Notes under the pieces: generated by a model | What the model saw: only the letters and a program-made list of their open reading frames with translations | What the model was told of the DNA's origin: nothing | Databases searched by the model: none | DNA from: an uncultured Clostridia bacterium | GTDB taxonomy: Bacteria; Bacillota; Clostridia; Christensenellales; UBA1242 | Reading direction: 5' to 3' | Assembly (NCBI GenBank): GCA_930971385.1 | Contig: CAKNGB010000007.1 | Span: forward strand, 1 to 59,410 | DNA: 59,410 nucleotides | Shown here: one piece after another, positions 17,583-26,088 of the stretch | Layout: every line of letters begins with the position of its first letter | How positions within the stretch are numbered: the stretch's first letter is position 1 | Translations under genes and position numbers: made by a program

Positions 17583-17611
17583 AGTATACTATAATTTGAT
17601 TTATTTGTCAA
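17583..17611 (-). promoter_or_regulatory. Consensus promoter implying a leaderless S41 mRNA
   Basis: On the minus strand TTGACA (17606-17611), 17 bp, TATACT (17583-17588). The A of the ATG is at 17576, seven bases after the -10 box, where transcription normally starts. No Shine-Dalgarno sequence is possible. Confidence 0.75.
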
Positions 17612-17671
17612 ATCGTATATTTGTTTTAAATTTAAGCTTACAAGTTAATGTTTTGAGTCAATGTTTTAAAA

Positions 17672-18619
17672 TTATTTCACCAAAAATTCCCAGAGCATTG
17701 AGTCTTCGGGAACTAAGATTTTGTTGATTTGCTCGCAGGCGTCAAGGGTTTTCATTAGTGGATAGATTTGACTATTGTCTTCAGTTGCCACAAGTAGTGG
17801 TTTAAGATATTTCGCGTATAACAATAGTTCGTATTTATGAGTGGAGTTGATGATATAATCCACTGTGGTTTTATATGGTTTTATATACAGATTTTCACTT
17901 TCCACTGTGTGATTCCATGTTTTTAATGTTTGCTCAATGGTTGCACCACGCTTGTAATAATCGCGTAGTCCTCTACGCATTAGGCGCAAGGTGCTGGCGT
18001 TTAAAACAAGTTTATCGCTAAGATAAAAGTCGACATTTGGAGCGATATAAATTTTATACGCCAAACTTTGAATTTCCTTGGAGTTAAATAGGTCAGGGTT
18101 GAGCGCGTGCAAGCCTTCCACAATTAAGATTGTGTTATCCTCAATTTCCACCTTTTGTTTTTCATCCTCTGGGCGATTTTTAACGAAATTATAGATTGGC
18201 ATTTCTGCTTTTTTATATCTTATCAAATCTTTTATGAAAGAGTTGAATAGTTCTGTGTCGATGGTCGAGAAACTGTCGTAATCAAGCGCGCCGTCTTTTA
18301 AAACTTTTCGCTCATAAAGTGGAACAAGAAAGTTATCAAGTGAAACAGAAAGAGAGTTATAGCCAAACTGCTTAAGCCTGTCCATTATGATTTTTGAGGT
18401 GGTGGTTTTGCCAGCGGAGGTTGGTCCACAAAGCAGAATGATTTTTTTGTTGTATGATAAAAAGTCCTCCACAAGTTCTCTCACTTGGCTGTGATATTTT
18501 TCTTCCTCTTGCGTGATGAAACCTTCAATATCTTTTATTGCCATTTCGTTGATGTTTTCAATCGACTCTTTTTCTTTTAATAACATTGCGGGATTGTTGA
18601 TGAATTCTTGCCTTTTCAT
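17672..18619 (-). CDS. Uridine kinase-like P-loop kinase
   Basis: A 315-aa P-loop kinase of the uridine kinase/phosphoribulokinase family. Walker A is CGPTSAGKTTTSKII (about residues 64-78), followed by SVSLDNFLVP with the substrate-site Asp, YDSFSTIDTELF, and ILIVEGLHALNP. The C-terminal part has LMRRGLRDYYKRGATIEQTL, matching the RRxxRD region of uridine kinases. About 60 N-terminal residues precede the kinase domain, and it is longer than Udk (about 210 aa). It is probably a nucleoside or related sugar kinase. It is divergent from murE. Confidence 0.8.
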   Translation of the reverse strand: MKRQEFINNPAMLLKEKESIENINEMAIKDIEGFITQEEEKYHSQVRELVEDFLSYNKKIILLCGPTSAGKTTTSKIIMDRLKQFGYNSLSVSLDNFLVPLYERKVLKDGALDYDSFSTIDTELFNSFIKDLIRYKKAEMPIYNFVKNRPEDEKQKVEIEDNTILIVEGLHALNPDLFNSKEIQSLAYKIYIAPNVDFYLSDKLVLNASTLRLMRRGLRDYYKRGATIEQTLKTWNHTVESENLYIKPYKTTVDYIINSTHKYELLLYAKYLKPLLVATEDNSQIYPLMKTLDACEQINKILVPEDSMLWEFLVK

Positions 18620-18756
18620 AAAACTCCTTAAAACTACCTAATTAGGATAGCACATTGGACAAAGAAAAGTAAAATTTTTTTGTCAAATTTTATCTTTTTT
18701 TGTCCTCATATCAAAATTTAAAAATTGCCATACTAAAATATGGTAAAGGAGTGAAT

Positions 18757-20193
18757 ATGAAAGTTCGAGATATTATTGATGACGAGAGGCTTTTAGGTTT
18801 TGAAGATGAGGTCAATTCAGTTTGTAAAGATAGTAGGCTTGTAAAGCATGGAGATATTTTTTTTAACCTTAAAAATTCTGAGGCGCACGCGCGAGAGGCG
18901 TTAAATCAAGGGGCTGTATTAGTTGTTGGCAAAGACACTTTTGGACTTTCGCGCTCGCTTGAAGTTAAAGATGTTCGAGAAAGTTTTGGCAAGGCTTGTG
19001 CAAATTTCTACGATAATCCAGCAAAGAAATTGAAGTTTATTGGCATCACTGGCACAAATGGAAAGACGACTTGCGCGCATATCATCAGCGAACTTCTTAA
19101 ATATTCTGGCAAAAAAGTGGCAACTGTTGGCACAATGGGTGTTTCGTATAACGGCAATGTGCGAGATTATTCCATGACCACTCCTGACGCCGACATTCTT
19201 CAGCGCGAATTTGCTGGCATGGTTAAAAGTGGTGTGGAGTATGTTGTTATGGAAGTTTCGGCACACGCCTTAGACCAAAAGCGTGTGGAAGGCATTCATT
19301 TTGATGTTGGTGTTTTAACAAATATCACGCAGGACCATTTAGATTATTTTCACACCATGGAGAACTATAAAAACACAAAACTAAAATTCTTTTCTCCGCG
19401 TTATATTAAAAGTGCCGTTGTTTGCTCGGACGACGAAAGCGGGCTTATGCTTATGAAAAATTGCTCTGTTCCTGCCATTTTTTATGGCTTACGCAATCCT
19501 TCCGAGGTGTTTGCGGTGAACATTCAAGAAAGCTTGAACGGCATGAGTTTCTTCTGTAATGCACTCGACAATGTTGTGAAAGTTTCCACAAATTTGGTGG
19601 GAGAATATAATGTTTTAAATGTTTTGGCGTCGCTTTCGGTGGGCGTGGAACTTGGACTAAATTTAGAGGATATGGTGAAATCTTTGAAATTTATTAATCC
19701 AGTTGAGGGTAGATTTAATGTTATTAACTATCAAAACAAACATATCATAATCGACTTTGCCCACACGCCAGACGGGCTTAAAAATGTTTTAGAAACGGCA
19801 AAATCGCTTTGCCACGGCAGGCTTTTTTGCGTGTTTGGCTGTGGTGGAAATAGAGATAGAGATAAAAGGCACAAAATGGGCGAGATTGCCGAAAAATATT
19901 GCGACTATGTTTGCCTAACAAATGATAATCCAAGGCTTGAGGATGAAAAAGAGATTGTGAAAGATATTGAAAAGGGGTTGAAAAAATCGCACTTGGTGGA
20001 GTTTGACAGATATGAGGCGATAAGAAAAATGATGTCGCTTGCAAAGGCGGACGATGTTTTGGTTATTGCTGGTAAGGGTGGCGAAAAATATCAAATTATT
20101 GGCACCGAAAAGCGAGATTATAACGATTTTGATGCAGTTTACAAGGTTATTCAGCAAAATAAAACAAAAGTGAAGGAGGAGTATGGCGATTAA
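18757..20193 (+). CDS. murE: UDP-MurNAc-L-Ala-D-Glu--meso-diaminopimelate ligase
   Basis: A 478-aa Mur ligase starting at ATG 18757, behind AAAGGAG. The longer upstream frame lacks a ribosome site. Motifs are GITGTNGKTTCAHI (ATP site, about residue 108), SMTTPDADI, EVSAHALDQKRV, TQDHLDYFHTM, and CVFGCGGNRDRDKR. TNDNPRLED contains DNPR, which marks meso-DAP rather than lysine specificity. It opens a tight wall-division operon and overlaps mraY by 11 bases. Confidence 0.95.
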   Translation: MKVRDIIDDERLLGFEDEVNSVCKDSRLVKHGDIFFNLKNSEAHAREALNQGAVLVVGKDTFGLSRSLEVKDVRESFGKACANFYDNPAKKLKFIGITGTNGKTTCAHIISELLKYSGKKVATVGTMGVSYNGNVRDYSMTTPDADILQREFAGMVKSGVEYVVMEVSAHALDQKRVEGIHFDVGVLTNITQDHLDYFHTMENYKNTKLKFFSPRYIKSAVVCSDDESGLMLMKNCSVPAIFYGLRNPSEVFAVNIQESLNGMSFFCNALDNVVKVSTNLVGEYNVLNVLASLSVGVELGLNLEDMVKSLKFINPVEGRFNVINYQNKHIIIDFAHTPDGLKNVLETAKSLCHGRLFCVFGCGGNRDRDKRHKMGEIAEKYCDYVCLTNDNPRLEDEKEIVKDIEKGLKKSHLVEFDRYEAIRKMMSLAKADDVLVIAGKGGEKYQIIGTEKRDYNDFDAVYKVIQQNKTKVKEEYGD

Positions 20194-21148
20194 ATTTATT
20201 TTAAGTGGAATTGTTGCACTTGCTTTCTCGATTTTGCTTGCTCCACTTGTCATTTCTGTGTGCAAAAAGTTAAAGGCGTCGCAGTCAATCTTGCACTATG
20301 TTGACAAGCACGCTCAAAAAGAGGGAACGCCAACAATGGGAGGTTTCATCTTTCTTCTTGCCATGCTTGTTGGCATCTTTTTCCTTATGAGCGAACAGCG
20401 ATTTTCCTCATTTTTCCTCATTCTTGTCACTCTTTCATATGCTCTACTTGGTTTTTTAGACGATTTTCTTAAAGTTCACTTTCATCACAACGAGGGGTTA
20501 AAGCCGTATCAAAAGATAATCGGGCAATTTGGACTTGCACTTATTGTGGCGCTTTACATCTATTTTTCAGGAAGAACAAGTTTAAATTTTTTTGGGCTTA
20601 CTTTTGACATTGGCCTTTTTATCATTCCTCTTGTTATCTTGGTGCTTTTGGCAACCACCAACAGTGTCAACCTGACAGACGGTTTGGACGGACTTGCAGG
20701 AGGAGTTAGTTTTGTTTACCTTTTAATTTTTGGAATAATATTAACGCTTGCAACAAATGTGGAAATGAACAACTTAGCACTTGTCACATTTTCGCTTTGT
20801 GGCGGGCTTTTGGGTTTTTTGGTGGTCAACTCGTATCCCGCAAAAATCTTCATGGGCGACACGGGATCGCTGGCGCTTGGTGGCTTTATTGGAACGCTGG
20901 CGGTTTTAACAGGGCTGGAACTTATCTTGCCAATCATGGGTGTTATGTTTGTGCTGTCTGCGCTTTCCGATATCATTCAAGTTCTGCACTATAAACGCAC
21001 GAAAAAAAGGGTGTTTTTAATGGCACCGCTACATCATCATTTCGAGCAAAAAGGTGTGCATGAAAATCGCATTGTCGTCGTATATATAGTTATAACAACG
21101 GTGATGTGTTTGGGAGTTTTAGGAGTGTATTTAGCCGTTGGATTTTAA
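20183..21148 (+). CDS. mraY: Phospho-N-acetylmuramoyl-pentapeptide-transferase
   Basis: A 321-aa polytopic membrane enzyme with about ten membrane segments. Signature motifs are EGTPTMGG (substrate loop), LLGFLDDFLKV with the paired Asp residues, NSVNLTDGLDGLAGG, GDTGSLALGG and APLHHHFEQKG. It transfers phospho-MurNAc-pentapeptide to undecaprenyl phosphate to give lipid I at the inner face of the membrane. The GGAGGA site lies inside the end of murE, so translation is coupled. Confidence 0.95.
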   Translation: MAIKFILSGIVALAFSILLAPLVISVCKKLKASQSILHYVDKHAQKEGTPTMGGFIFLLAMLVGIFFLMSEQRFSSFFLILVTLSYALLGFLDDFLKVHFHHNEGLKPYQKIIGQFGLALIVALYIYFSGRTSLNFFGLTFDIGLFIIPLVILVLLATTNSVNLTDGLDGLAGGVSFVYLLIFGIILTLATNVEMNNLALVTFSLCGGLLGFLVVNSYPAKIFMGDTGSLALGGFIGTLAVLTGLELILPIMGVMFVLSALSDIIQVLHYKRTKKRVFLMAPLHHHFEQKGVHENRIVVVYIVITTVMCLGVLGVYLAVGF

Positions 21149-21157
21149 GGCGGTTAT

Positions 21158-22441
21158 ATGCGATTTAAAAATAAAAGATGTTTGGTCTATGGAATGGGAG
21201 TAAGTGGCAGAAGTGCCATAAAGTTGTTAACCTCACTTGGTGCGCACGTCTTTTTTTATGATGATGACATAAGTTATGCTGGGCAAGTGGGTTTCGTTAG
21301 GCATATAGAAAAGGAAAAGTTTGACTATTGCATTTTAAGCCCTGGTGTGAAGATTAAAAATAATCCATATCTTTCCATTTTGAAAGAGAAAAACACAAAG
21401 ATTTTATCGGAACTAGATTTAGGATATCTATTTTGCAAAGGAAAAATCATCGCCATAACTGGCACAAATGGCAAAACAACAACCGCCATGCTTGTGGCAA
21501 AGATTTTGAAAGAAAAAGGCTTAGATGTTGTGCTTTGTGGAAACATCGGTGTGCCACTAACTTCGGTGTGTTTAGAAAAAGGAAAAGACACAATTTTTGT
21601 TTGCGAAGTTTCCAGTTTTCAACTTGAAGGTTCCACACTTTTCAAGTGCCAAGAAGGAGCAATTTTAAACATCCTTCCGGATCACTTAGACCGCCATGGG
21701 ACCATGCAAGAATACATCAATGCAAAACAAAAACTTGTGGATTTTGCAAAGAAAAAAGTGGTGCTAAATTTAGACGATGAAAATTCTAAAAAATTAATTT
21801 CTTCAAAAAAATGCCTATATTTTTCTAAAAAAACCTTAAAAAAAGGTGTTTTTATTAAAAATAACGCGATTTTTTATAATAAAAAAAGAATTTTGGGTTT
21901 AGAGAATGTGAAACTTCTTGGCGAAAAGAATTTGGAAAATGTTTTGGCAAGTGTGGCATTAACTTGTGACTTTAAAATTTCGCCTAAGATTTTTTTAAAG
22001 GCAATTTCCACTTTTATTCCAGCGCCACATCGCATGGAAATTGTGGGAAATTTTAAAGGCACTCTTATTGTTGACGACAGCAAGGCGACAAATGTTGCCT
22101 CCACAATAAACGCTCTTTCTGCTTTTAAAGATAAAAACATAATTCTTCTTTTAGGTGGAAGAGGAAAGGATATTTCCTATGACGAAATTTTTAAATATCC
22201 TCTTAAACTTGCTGTTTGCTTTGGCGAGGAGGGAGAGAAAATTTTTGCAAGTGCGTTAAGATGTGAAGCGGTTTGTTTTTCGCATTTTGAAGAGGCGGTG
22301 TTTTATGCACTTGAAAAAATGGAGGAAAATGATGTTGTTCTTCTTTCGCCAGCGTGTTCAAGTTTTGACGAATTTTCTTCTTACGCCGAGCGCGGAGAAA
22401 AGTTTAAGGAACTTATTTTGGAGTTTTTAAGTGGAAAATAA
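21158..22441 (+). CDS. murD: UDP-N-acetylmuramoylalanine--D-glutamate ligase
   Basis: A 427-aa Mur ligase. The N-terminal dinucleotide-like motif is YGMGVSGRSAIKLL, the ATP site is ITGTNGKTTTAML (about residue 105), then EVSSFQLEGS, NILPDHLDRHGTM, APHRMEIVG, DDSKATN and LLLGGRGKDISY, all MurD signatures. It adds D-Glu to UDP-MurNAc-L-Ala. It is close behind mraY (9 bp), and its last codons overlap the GTG start of ftsW. Confidence 0.95.
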   Translation: MRFKNKRCLVYGMGVSGRSAIKLLTSLGAHVFFYDDDISYAGQVGFVRHIEKEKFDYCILSPGVKIKNNPYLSILKEKNTKILSELDLGYLFCKGKIIAITGTNGKTTTAMLVAKILKEKGLDVVLCGNIGVPLTSVCLEKGKDTIFVCEVSSFQLEGSTLFKCQEGAILNILPDHLDRHGTMQEYINAKQKLVDFAKKKVVLNLDDENSKKLISSKKCLYFSKKTLKKGVFIKNNAIFYNKKRILGLENVKLLGEKNLENVLASVALTCDFKISPKIFLKAISTFIPAPHRMEIVGNFKGTLIVDDSKATNVASTINALSAFKDKNIILLLGGRGKDISYDEIFKYPLKLAVCFGEEGEKIFASALRCEAVCFSHFEEAVFYALEKMEENDVVLLSPACSSFDEFSSYAERGEKFKELILEFLSGK

Positions 22442-23570
22442 AAAGGTAAAAAAAATTCAAGTTGCTAAAAAAATTGACAAAACACTTGTGTCCGTTTTTG
22501 TGTTAGTGCTTTTCCTTGTGGCATTTGGATGTTTAATGGTGTATAGCGCAAGTTTCTATTCCGCTTCCATTCGTTTTGATAACGAATACTTTTTCCTTTT
22601 CAAGCAACTTTTGGGTGTGGCACTTGGAATTTTTGCTATGATTTTTTTCACATTTTTTGATTACCACTTATTGAAAAAATTTCGCTACATCATTTTGGCG
22701 GTCAGCGTTGTGCTTTTAATTTTGGTGTTTGTTCCTGGTTTTGGCGTGCAAAGTTATGGTGCAAATCGCTGGGTAAACATTTTGGGAATTTCCATTCAGC
22801 CATCGGAGATAACAAAGTTTGCTTTAATTTTGTTTTTGGCAAGTTACCTATCCGAAAATCATGAAAAAATCAAAACTTTTAAAGGGCTTTTGCCGGCACT
22901 TATTGTGGCAGGAGTGCTGTGTGTTTTGGTCATCATCGAGCCAAGTATGAGCGTGACAATGTGCCTTGCCTTTCTCACTTTTTTCATGCTGATAATTGGT
23001 GGAATAAACAAAAAGCACACCCTTCTTTTCACAGGGCTTGCAGGTTTATGCGTTCCACTTTTAATAATTTCCGAACCATACCGCATGAAACGCCTTTTTG
23101 CCTTTCTTGACCCATGGGTTTCTCCGCAAGGCGAGGGTTTTCAACTTATTCAATCGCTTTATAGCCTTGGCAATGGTGGTTGGTTTGGAGTGGGGTTATT
23201 CGAGTCGCGTCAAAAATACCTCTTTCTTCCGTTTGCCGAGTCTGACTTTATCTTTTCAATAATCGGCGAAGAATTTGGACTTGTTGGGTGTCTTGCACTT
23301 ATCGCCGTGTTTGGCGTTTTGGTTTATTTTCTAATTAAAATTGGGCTAAATGCAAAAGATAGGTTTGGTTGCCTTCTTTCGTGCGGAGTGGGAATTTTAA
23401 TTGCCGTGCAAACACTTTTAAATGTGGCGGTGGTCACAGGCAGTATTCCACCAACTGGACTTCCTCTTCCATTCATTTCAAGTGGCGGAACAAGTGTTGC
23501 CGTGTTTATGGCAGGCGTCGGCGTGTGTTTAAATGTGCATATTCAATCCAAGCGCGAGAAAATTAACTAA
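22431..23570 (+). CDS. ftsW: SEDS peptidoglycan polymerase FtsW
   Basis: A 379-aa SEDS-family protein with about ten membrane segments: YGANRWVNILGISIQPSE near residue 107, then EPYRMKRLFAFLDPW, the AESDFIFSIIGEEFG motif and GLPLPFISSGGTS near the end. In the murD/murA context it is taken as the division polymerase FtsW rather than RodA. It begins at GTG 22431 inside murD (an 11-base overlap). It is the only lipid II polymerase gene in the cluster. A partner class B penicillin-binding protein is not in this window. Confidence 0.92.
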   Translation: MENKKVKKIQVAKKIDKTLVSVFVLVLFLVAFGCLMVYSASFYSASIRFDNEYFFLFKQLLGVALGIFAMIFFTFFDYHLLKKFRYIILAVSVVLLILVFVPGFGVQSYGANRWVNILGISIQPSEITKFALILFLASYLSENHEKIKTFKGLLPALIVAGVLCVLVIIEPSMSVTMCLAFLTFFMLIIGGINKKHTLLFTGLAGLCVPLLIISEPYRMKRLFAFLDPWVSPQGEGFQLIQSLYSLGNGGWFGVGLFESRQKYLFLPFAESDFIFSIIGEEFGLVGCLALIAVFGVLVYFLIKIGLNAKDRFGCLLSCGVGILIAVQTLLNVAVVTGSIPPTGLPLPFISSGGTSVAVFMAGVGVCLNVHIQSKREKIN

Positions 23571-23611
23571 TCTAACTGTCACTTTTAAGCGAAAATTCCA
23601 TATAATTTTAT

Positions 23612-24874
23612 ATGGAAGAAACATACATAATAAACGGCGGAAGAAAACTTAGCGGAGAAATTGAGGTGGAGGCGTCGAAAAATGCCTTCCTGCCCGTTCT
23701 TGCGGGTTCTGTTTTAGTTGACGGCGAGGTGGAATTTTTAAACACACCAGAATTTTCTGATATACAAAATATGTGCGAAATTTTAAAGGTATTAAACATC
23801 AAAGTCAATAGAAGTGGAAAATACCTAAAATTGAACACAGAAAGCATAAAAAATGAAAAGATAACGCACGATTTAACAAATAAACTTCGCGCGTCCATTT
23901 TTCTGTTAGGTCCACTACTAAGTAAGTTTAAAGAGGCGTCCATTTCATATCCAGGTGGATGCAACATCGGCACGCGTCCGATTGATATTCATCTTTCAGC
24001 ATTTCGTAGCCTTGGTGTTAAAATTGTGGAAAAACATGGCTACATATATTGTAACGCACACAACATGAAAGCGGGAAAAGTGGTGTTTTCATCAGTGAGT
24101 GTGGGTGCAACGGAAAGCGTGATGATGTCGGCAATCTTTTTAAAAGGTAAAACAACCTTATATAATGTTGCGCGTGAGCCTGAGATTAGGGAACTTGCAA
24201 GGTTTTTAAATGAAATGGGTGCTGTCGTTCGTGGAGCGGGAGGAGATATCATCGAAATTGAAGGAGTGAAAAAACTTCATGGTGGCACTTTTTCTGTTTT
24301 TCCAGACCGAATTGTTGCAGGCACACATTTAATTTTGGGCGCGCTTTGTGGAAGAAAAATGGAAATTAAAGGAGTGAGAAAAGAGGATAATCAACTTCTT
24401 CTTAACATTCTTCGTGAAAGCGCTTGCGAAATTGAAGAGAAAAATGATAGAATGGTTATATCAGCAAGCGAGCATATTCCAGCCTGTCGTTTTTTGGAAA
24501 CCTTGCCGTATCCTAATTTTCCAACTGACCTACAGCCTCAGTTTATGGTTTTAGAGTCGGTGGCAAACGGCACAAGCGTCATTAAGGAAAATTTGTTTGA
24601 AAATCGATTTAATCATGTTATGGAACTTGTGAAAATGGGAGCGGACATCTTTGTTAAAGATAGGCTTGCCATTGTGAAAGGTGTGGAAAGGTTGTATGGT
24701 GCAGATGTTTCGGCTTCGGACCTACGCGCTGGTGCTGGCCTTGTGATTGCGGGGCTAATTGCAGACGGCTACACCACAATTCATAATCTTCATTACATAG
24801 ACCGCGGATATGAAAGGTTGGAGGAAAAACTGAAACTGCTTGGTGCTGACATTAAAAGGGTTAAGATTGAGTAA
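23612..24874 (+). CDS. murA: UDP-N-acetylglucosamine 1-carboxyvinyltransferase
   Basis: A 420-aa EPSP-synthase-fold enzyme: IINGGRKLSGEIEVEASKNA at the start, with the conserved Lys-Asn pair, then PGGCNIGTRPIDIHL. The latter holds the loop position of the catalytic Cys that is the fosfomycin target. Later come FPDRIVAGTHLILGAL, PYPNFPTDLQPQFMVL and DLRAGAGLVIAGLIADG. It transfers enolpyruvate to UDP-GlcNAc, the first committed step of wall synthesis. No ribosome site is visible; TATAAT ends five bases before the ATG, so a leaderless mRNA is possible. Confidence 0.95.
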   Translation: MEETYIINGGRKLSGEIEVEASKNAFLPVLAGSVLVDGEVEFLNTPEFSDIQNMCEILKVLNIKVNRSGKYLKLNTESIKNEKITHDLTNKLRASIFLLGPLLSKFKEASISYPGGCNIGTRPIDIHLSAFRSLGVKIVEKHGYIYCNAHNMKAGKVVFSSVSVGATESVMMSAIFLKGKTTLYNVAREPEIRELARFLNEMGAVVRGAGGDIIEIEGVKKLHGGTFSVFPDRIVAGTHLILGALCGRKMEIKGVRKEDNQLLLNILRESACEIEEKNDRMVISASEHIPACRFLETLPYPNFPTDLQPQFMVLESVANGTSVIKENLFENRFNHVMELVKMGADIFVKDRLAIVKGVERLYGADVSASDLRAGAGLVIAGLIADGYTTIHNLHYIDRGYERLEEKLKLLGADIKRVKIE

Positions 24875-25829
24875 AAAACTTATCATTTCACTTTCTGTGT
24901 GCTTGGGCGTTATTGCAGTTATCCTTATTTTGTTTTGGACACTGTTTGCTTTATCTACGGTTGAGGTGGAATATCACACCACAACAAAAAATTTGTCGCT
25001 TTCAAACGAGGAAATTGTGGAAGCGGGTAAATTTTCCTATGGGGCTTGCGTTTTTTTTGACGGAAAAAGTAAGTATGTGGAAAACATCAACAGTAAGGCA
25101 AGCGAAAAGGAAAATTTTGCATATTTGGAAGTTGTGAATATTGAAACGGTTTTTCCTAACAGATACATCATTCATGTGGCAGAACGCGAGGAAGTGTTTG
25201 CGGTTAAAGCAAACAGTGTTTTCTATGTTTGCGATGAGGATTTGCGCGTGCTTAGAATTGTGGACGAATTTGTGAGCGAAAAGGACAACCCTATTCTTCT
25301 TGAAAATTTAACGATTAATAATGAGGTTGTTCGTGTTGGCGACTTTTTGGACGTGGAGCAAACTGGGGTATTAACTATTTACGACGAGCTATTGAGAAAT
25401 AATAGAACTTTAATCGAACAGCAAGGCTTTATTGAAAGTATTTCGCTTGGAACAAATTATGTTGAAGTGACGGACAAGACCTATATCTCTGTCACGATCA
25501 AAACTTTTCAAGGTCGCACCTATGTTATCAACAACATCGACTTTGCTTTGGCGAATAAATTTCAACTTATGTTTGCAGTGGACAGCGTTTTGTTTTCAAA
25601 TATCAACTCCGACGGTTATCTTGTGGATGAAAATGGTGAAATTGTTTGCGACAGAGTTTTTGATGACGATGGAAACATCATGACAGATGAAAATGGAGAC
25701 TATCTTAAAGGCGAACCTTGGACATATCAAAGAATATTAAATTCCTATGTTTTAATAGATAATTTTGTGCTTAACGATTATCAAGAGGTTAGCGAAACTG
25801 ATATTTTCTATAACCTTGTGGAGTTTTAG
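24867..25829 (+). CDS. ftsQ: Cell division protein FtsQ/DivIB
   Basis: A single-pass membrane protein of about 320 aa: a short basic cytoplasmic start, one membrane segment (about residues 4-27) and an extracytoplasmic part with POTRA-like (about 30-105) and beta domains (FPNRYIIHVAEREEVFAVK). FtsQ/DivIB connects early and late divisome proteins. I place the start at TTG 24867, behind AAAAGGG and overlapping the murA stop, since the membrane segment then follows normally. The position after murA is typical for Firmicutes. Confidence 0.85.
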   Translation: MSKKLIISLSVCLGVIAVILILFWTLFALSTVEVEYHTTTKNLSLSNEEIVEAGKFSYGACVFFDGKSKYVENINSKASEKENFAYLEVVNIETVFPNRYIIHVAEREEVFAVKANSVFYVCDEDLRVLRIVDEFVSEKDNPILLENLTINNEVVRVGDFLDVEQTGVLTIYDELLRNNRTLIEQQGFIESISLGTNYVEVTDKTYISVTIKTFQGRTYVINNIDFALANKFQLMFAVDSVLFSNINSDGYLVDENGEIVCDRVFDDDGNIMTDENGDYLKGEPWTYQRILNSYVLIDNFVLNDYQEVSETDIFYNLVEF

Positions 25830-25942
25830 GGCGGGCGAAAGAGGCTTTTTGCACCTTTGTTTTTTAAAGGTTGGTGGGCAATTTTAGGGCAAAAAGCCAG
25901 CACGCTTTGCGTGCCCATGCCTTGCATGGACTTTCGCCCGCC
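25830..25942. repeat. Palindromic repeat family S, copy 1
   Basis: It starts at the base after the ftsQ stop. Outer arms are GGCGGGCGAAAG (25830-25841) and CTTTCGCCCGCC (25931-25942). Inside, AGGCTTTTTGC pairs with GCAAAAAGCC, CACGC with GCGTG (25901-25913) and CCATGC with GCATGG (25915-25929). It is much richer in G and C than its surroundings. A related unit lies at 29672-29788. No reading frame is present. Confidence 0.8.
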
Positions 25943-26034
25943 TCTTCCACGCACCGGCAAAATTTAAAACCAAACTTTCAAACACGCTCCAACAAAACTA
26001 TGGAAAAATTTTAAAAATATTCCTCATTTTGCTA

Positions 26035-26063
26035 TTGACAATCAAATTTTATTTCTATATACT
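26035..26063 (+). promoter_or_regulatory. Promoter of the 26089 gene
   Basis: TTGACA (26035-26040), 17 bp, TATACT (26058-26063). Confidence 0.8.
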
Positions 26064-26088
26064 TATCATATACAGTTTGGGGGATAGT

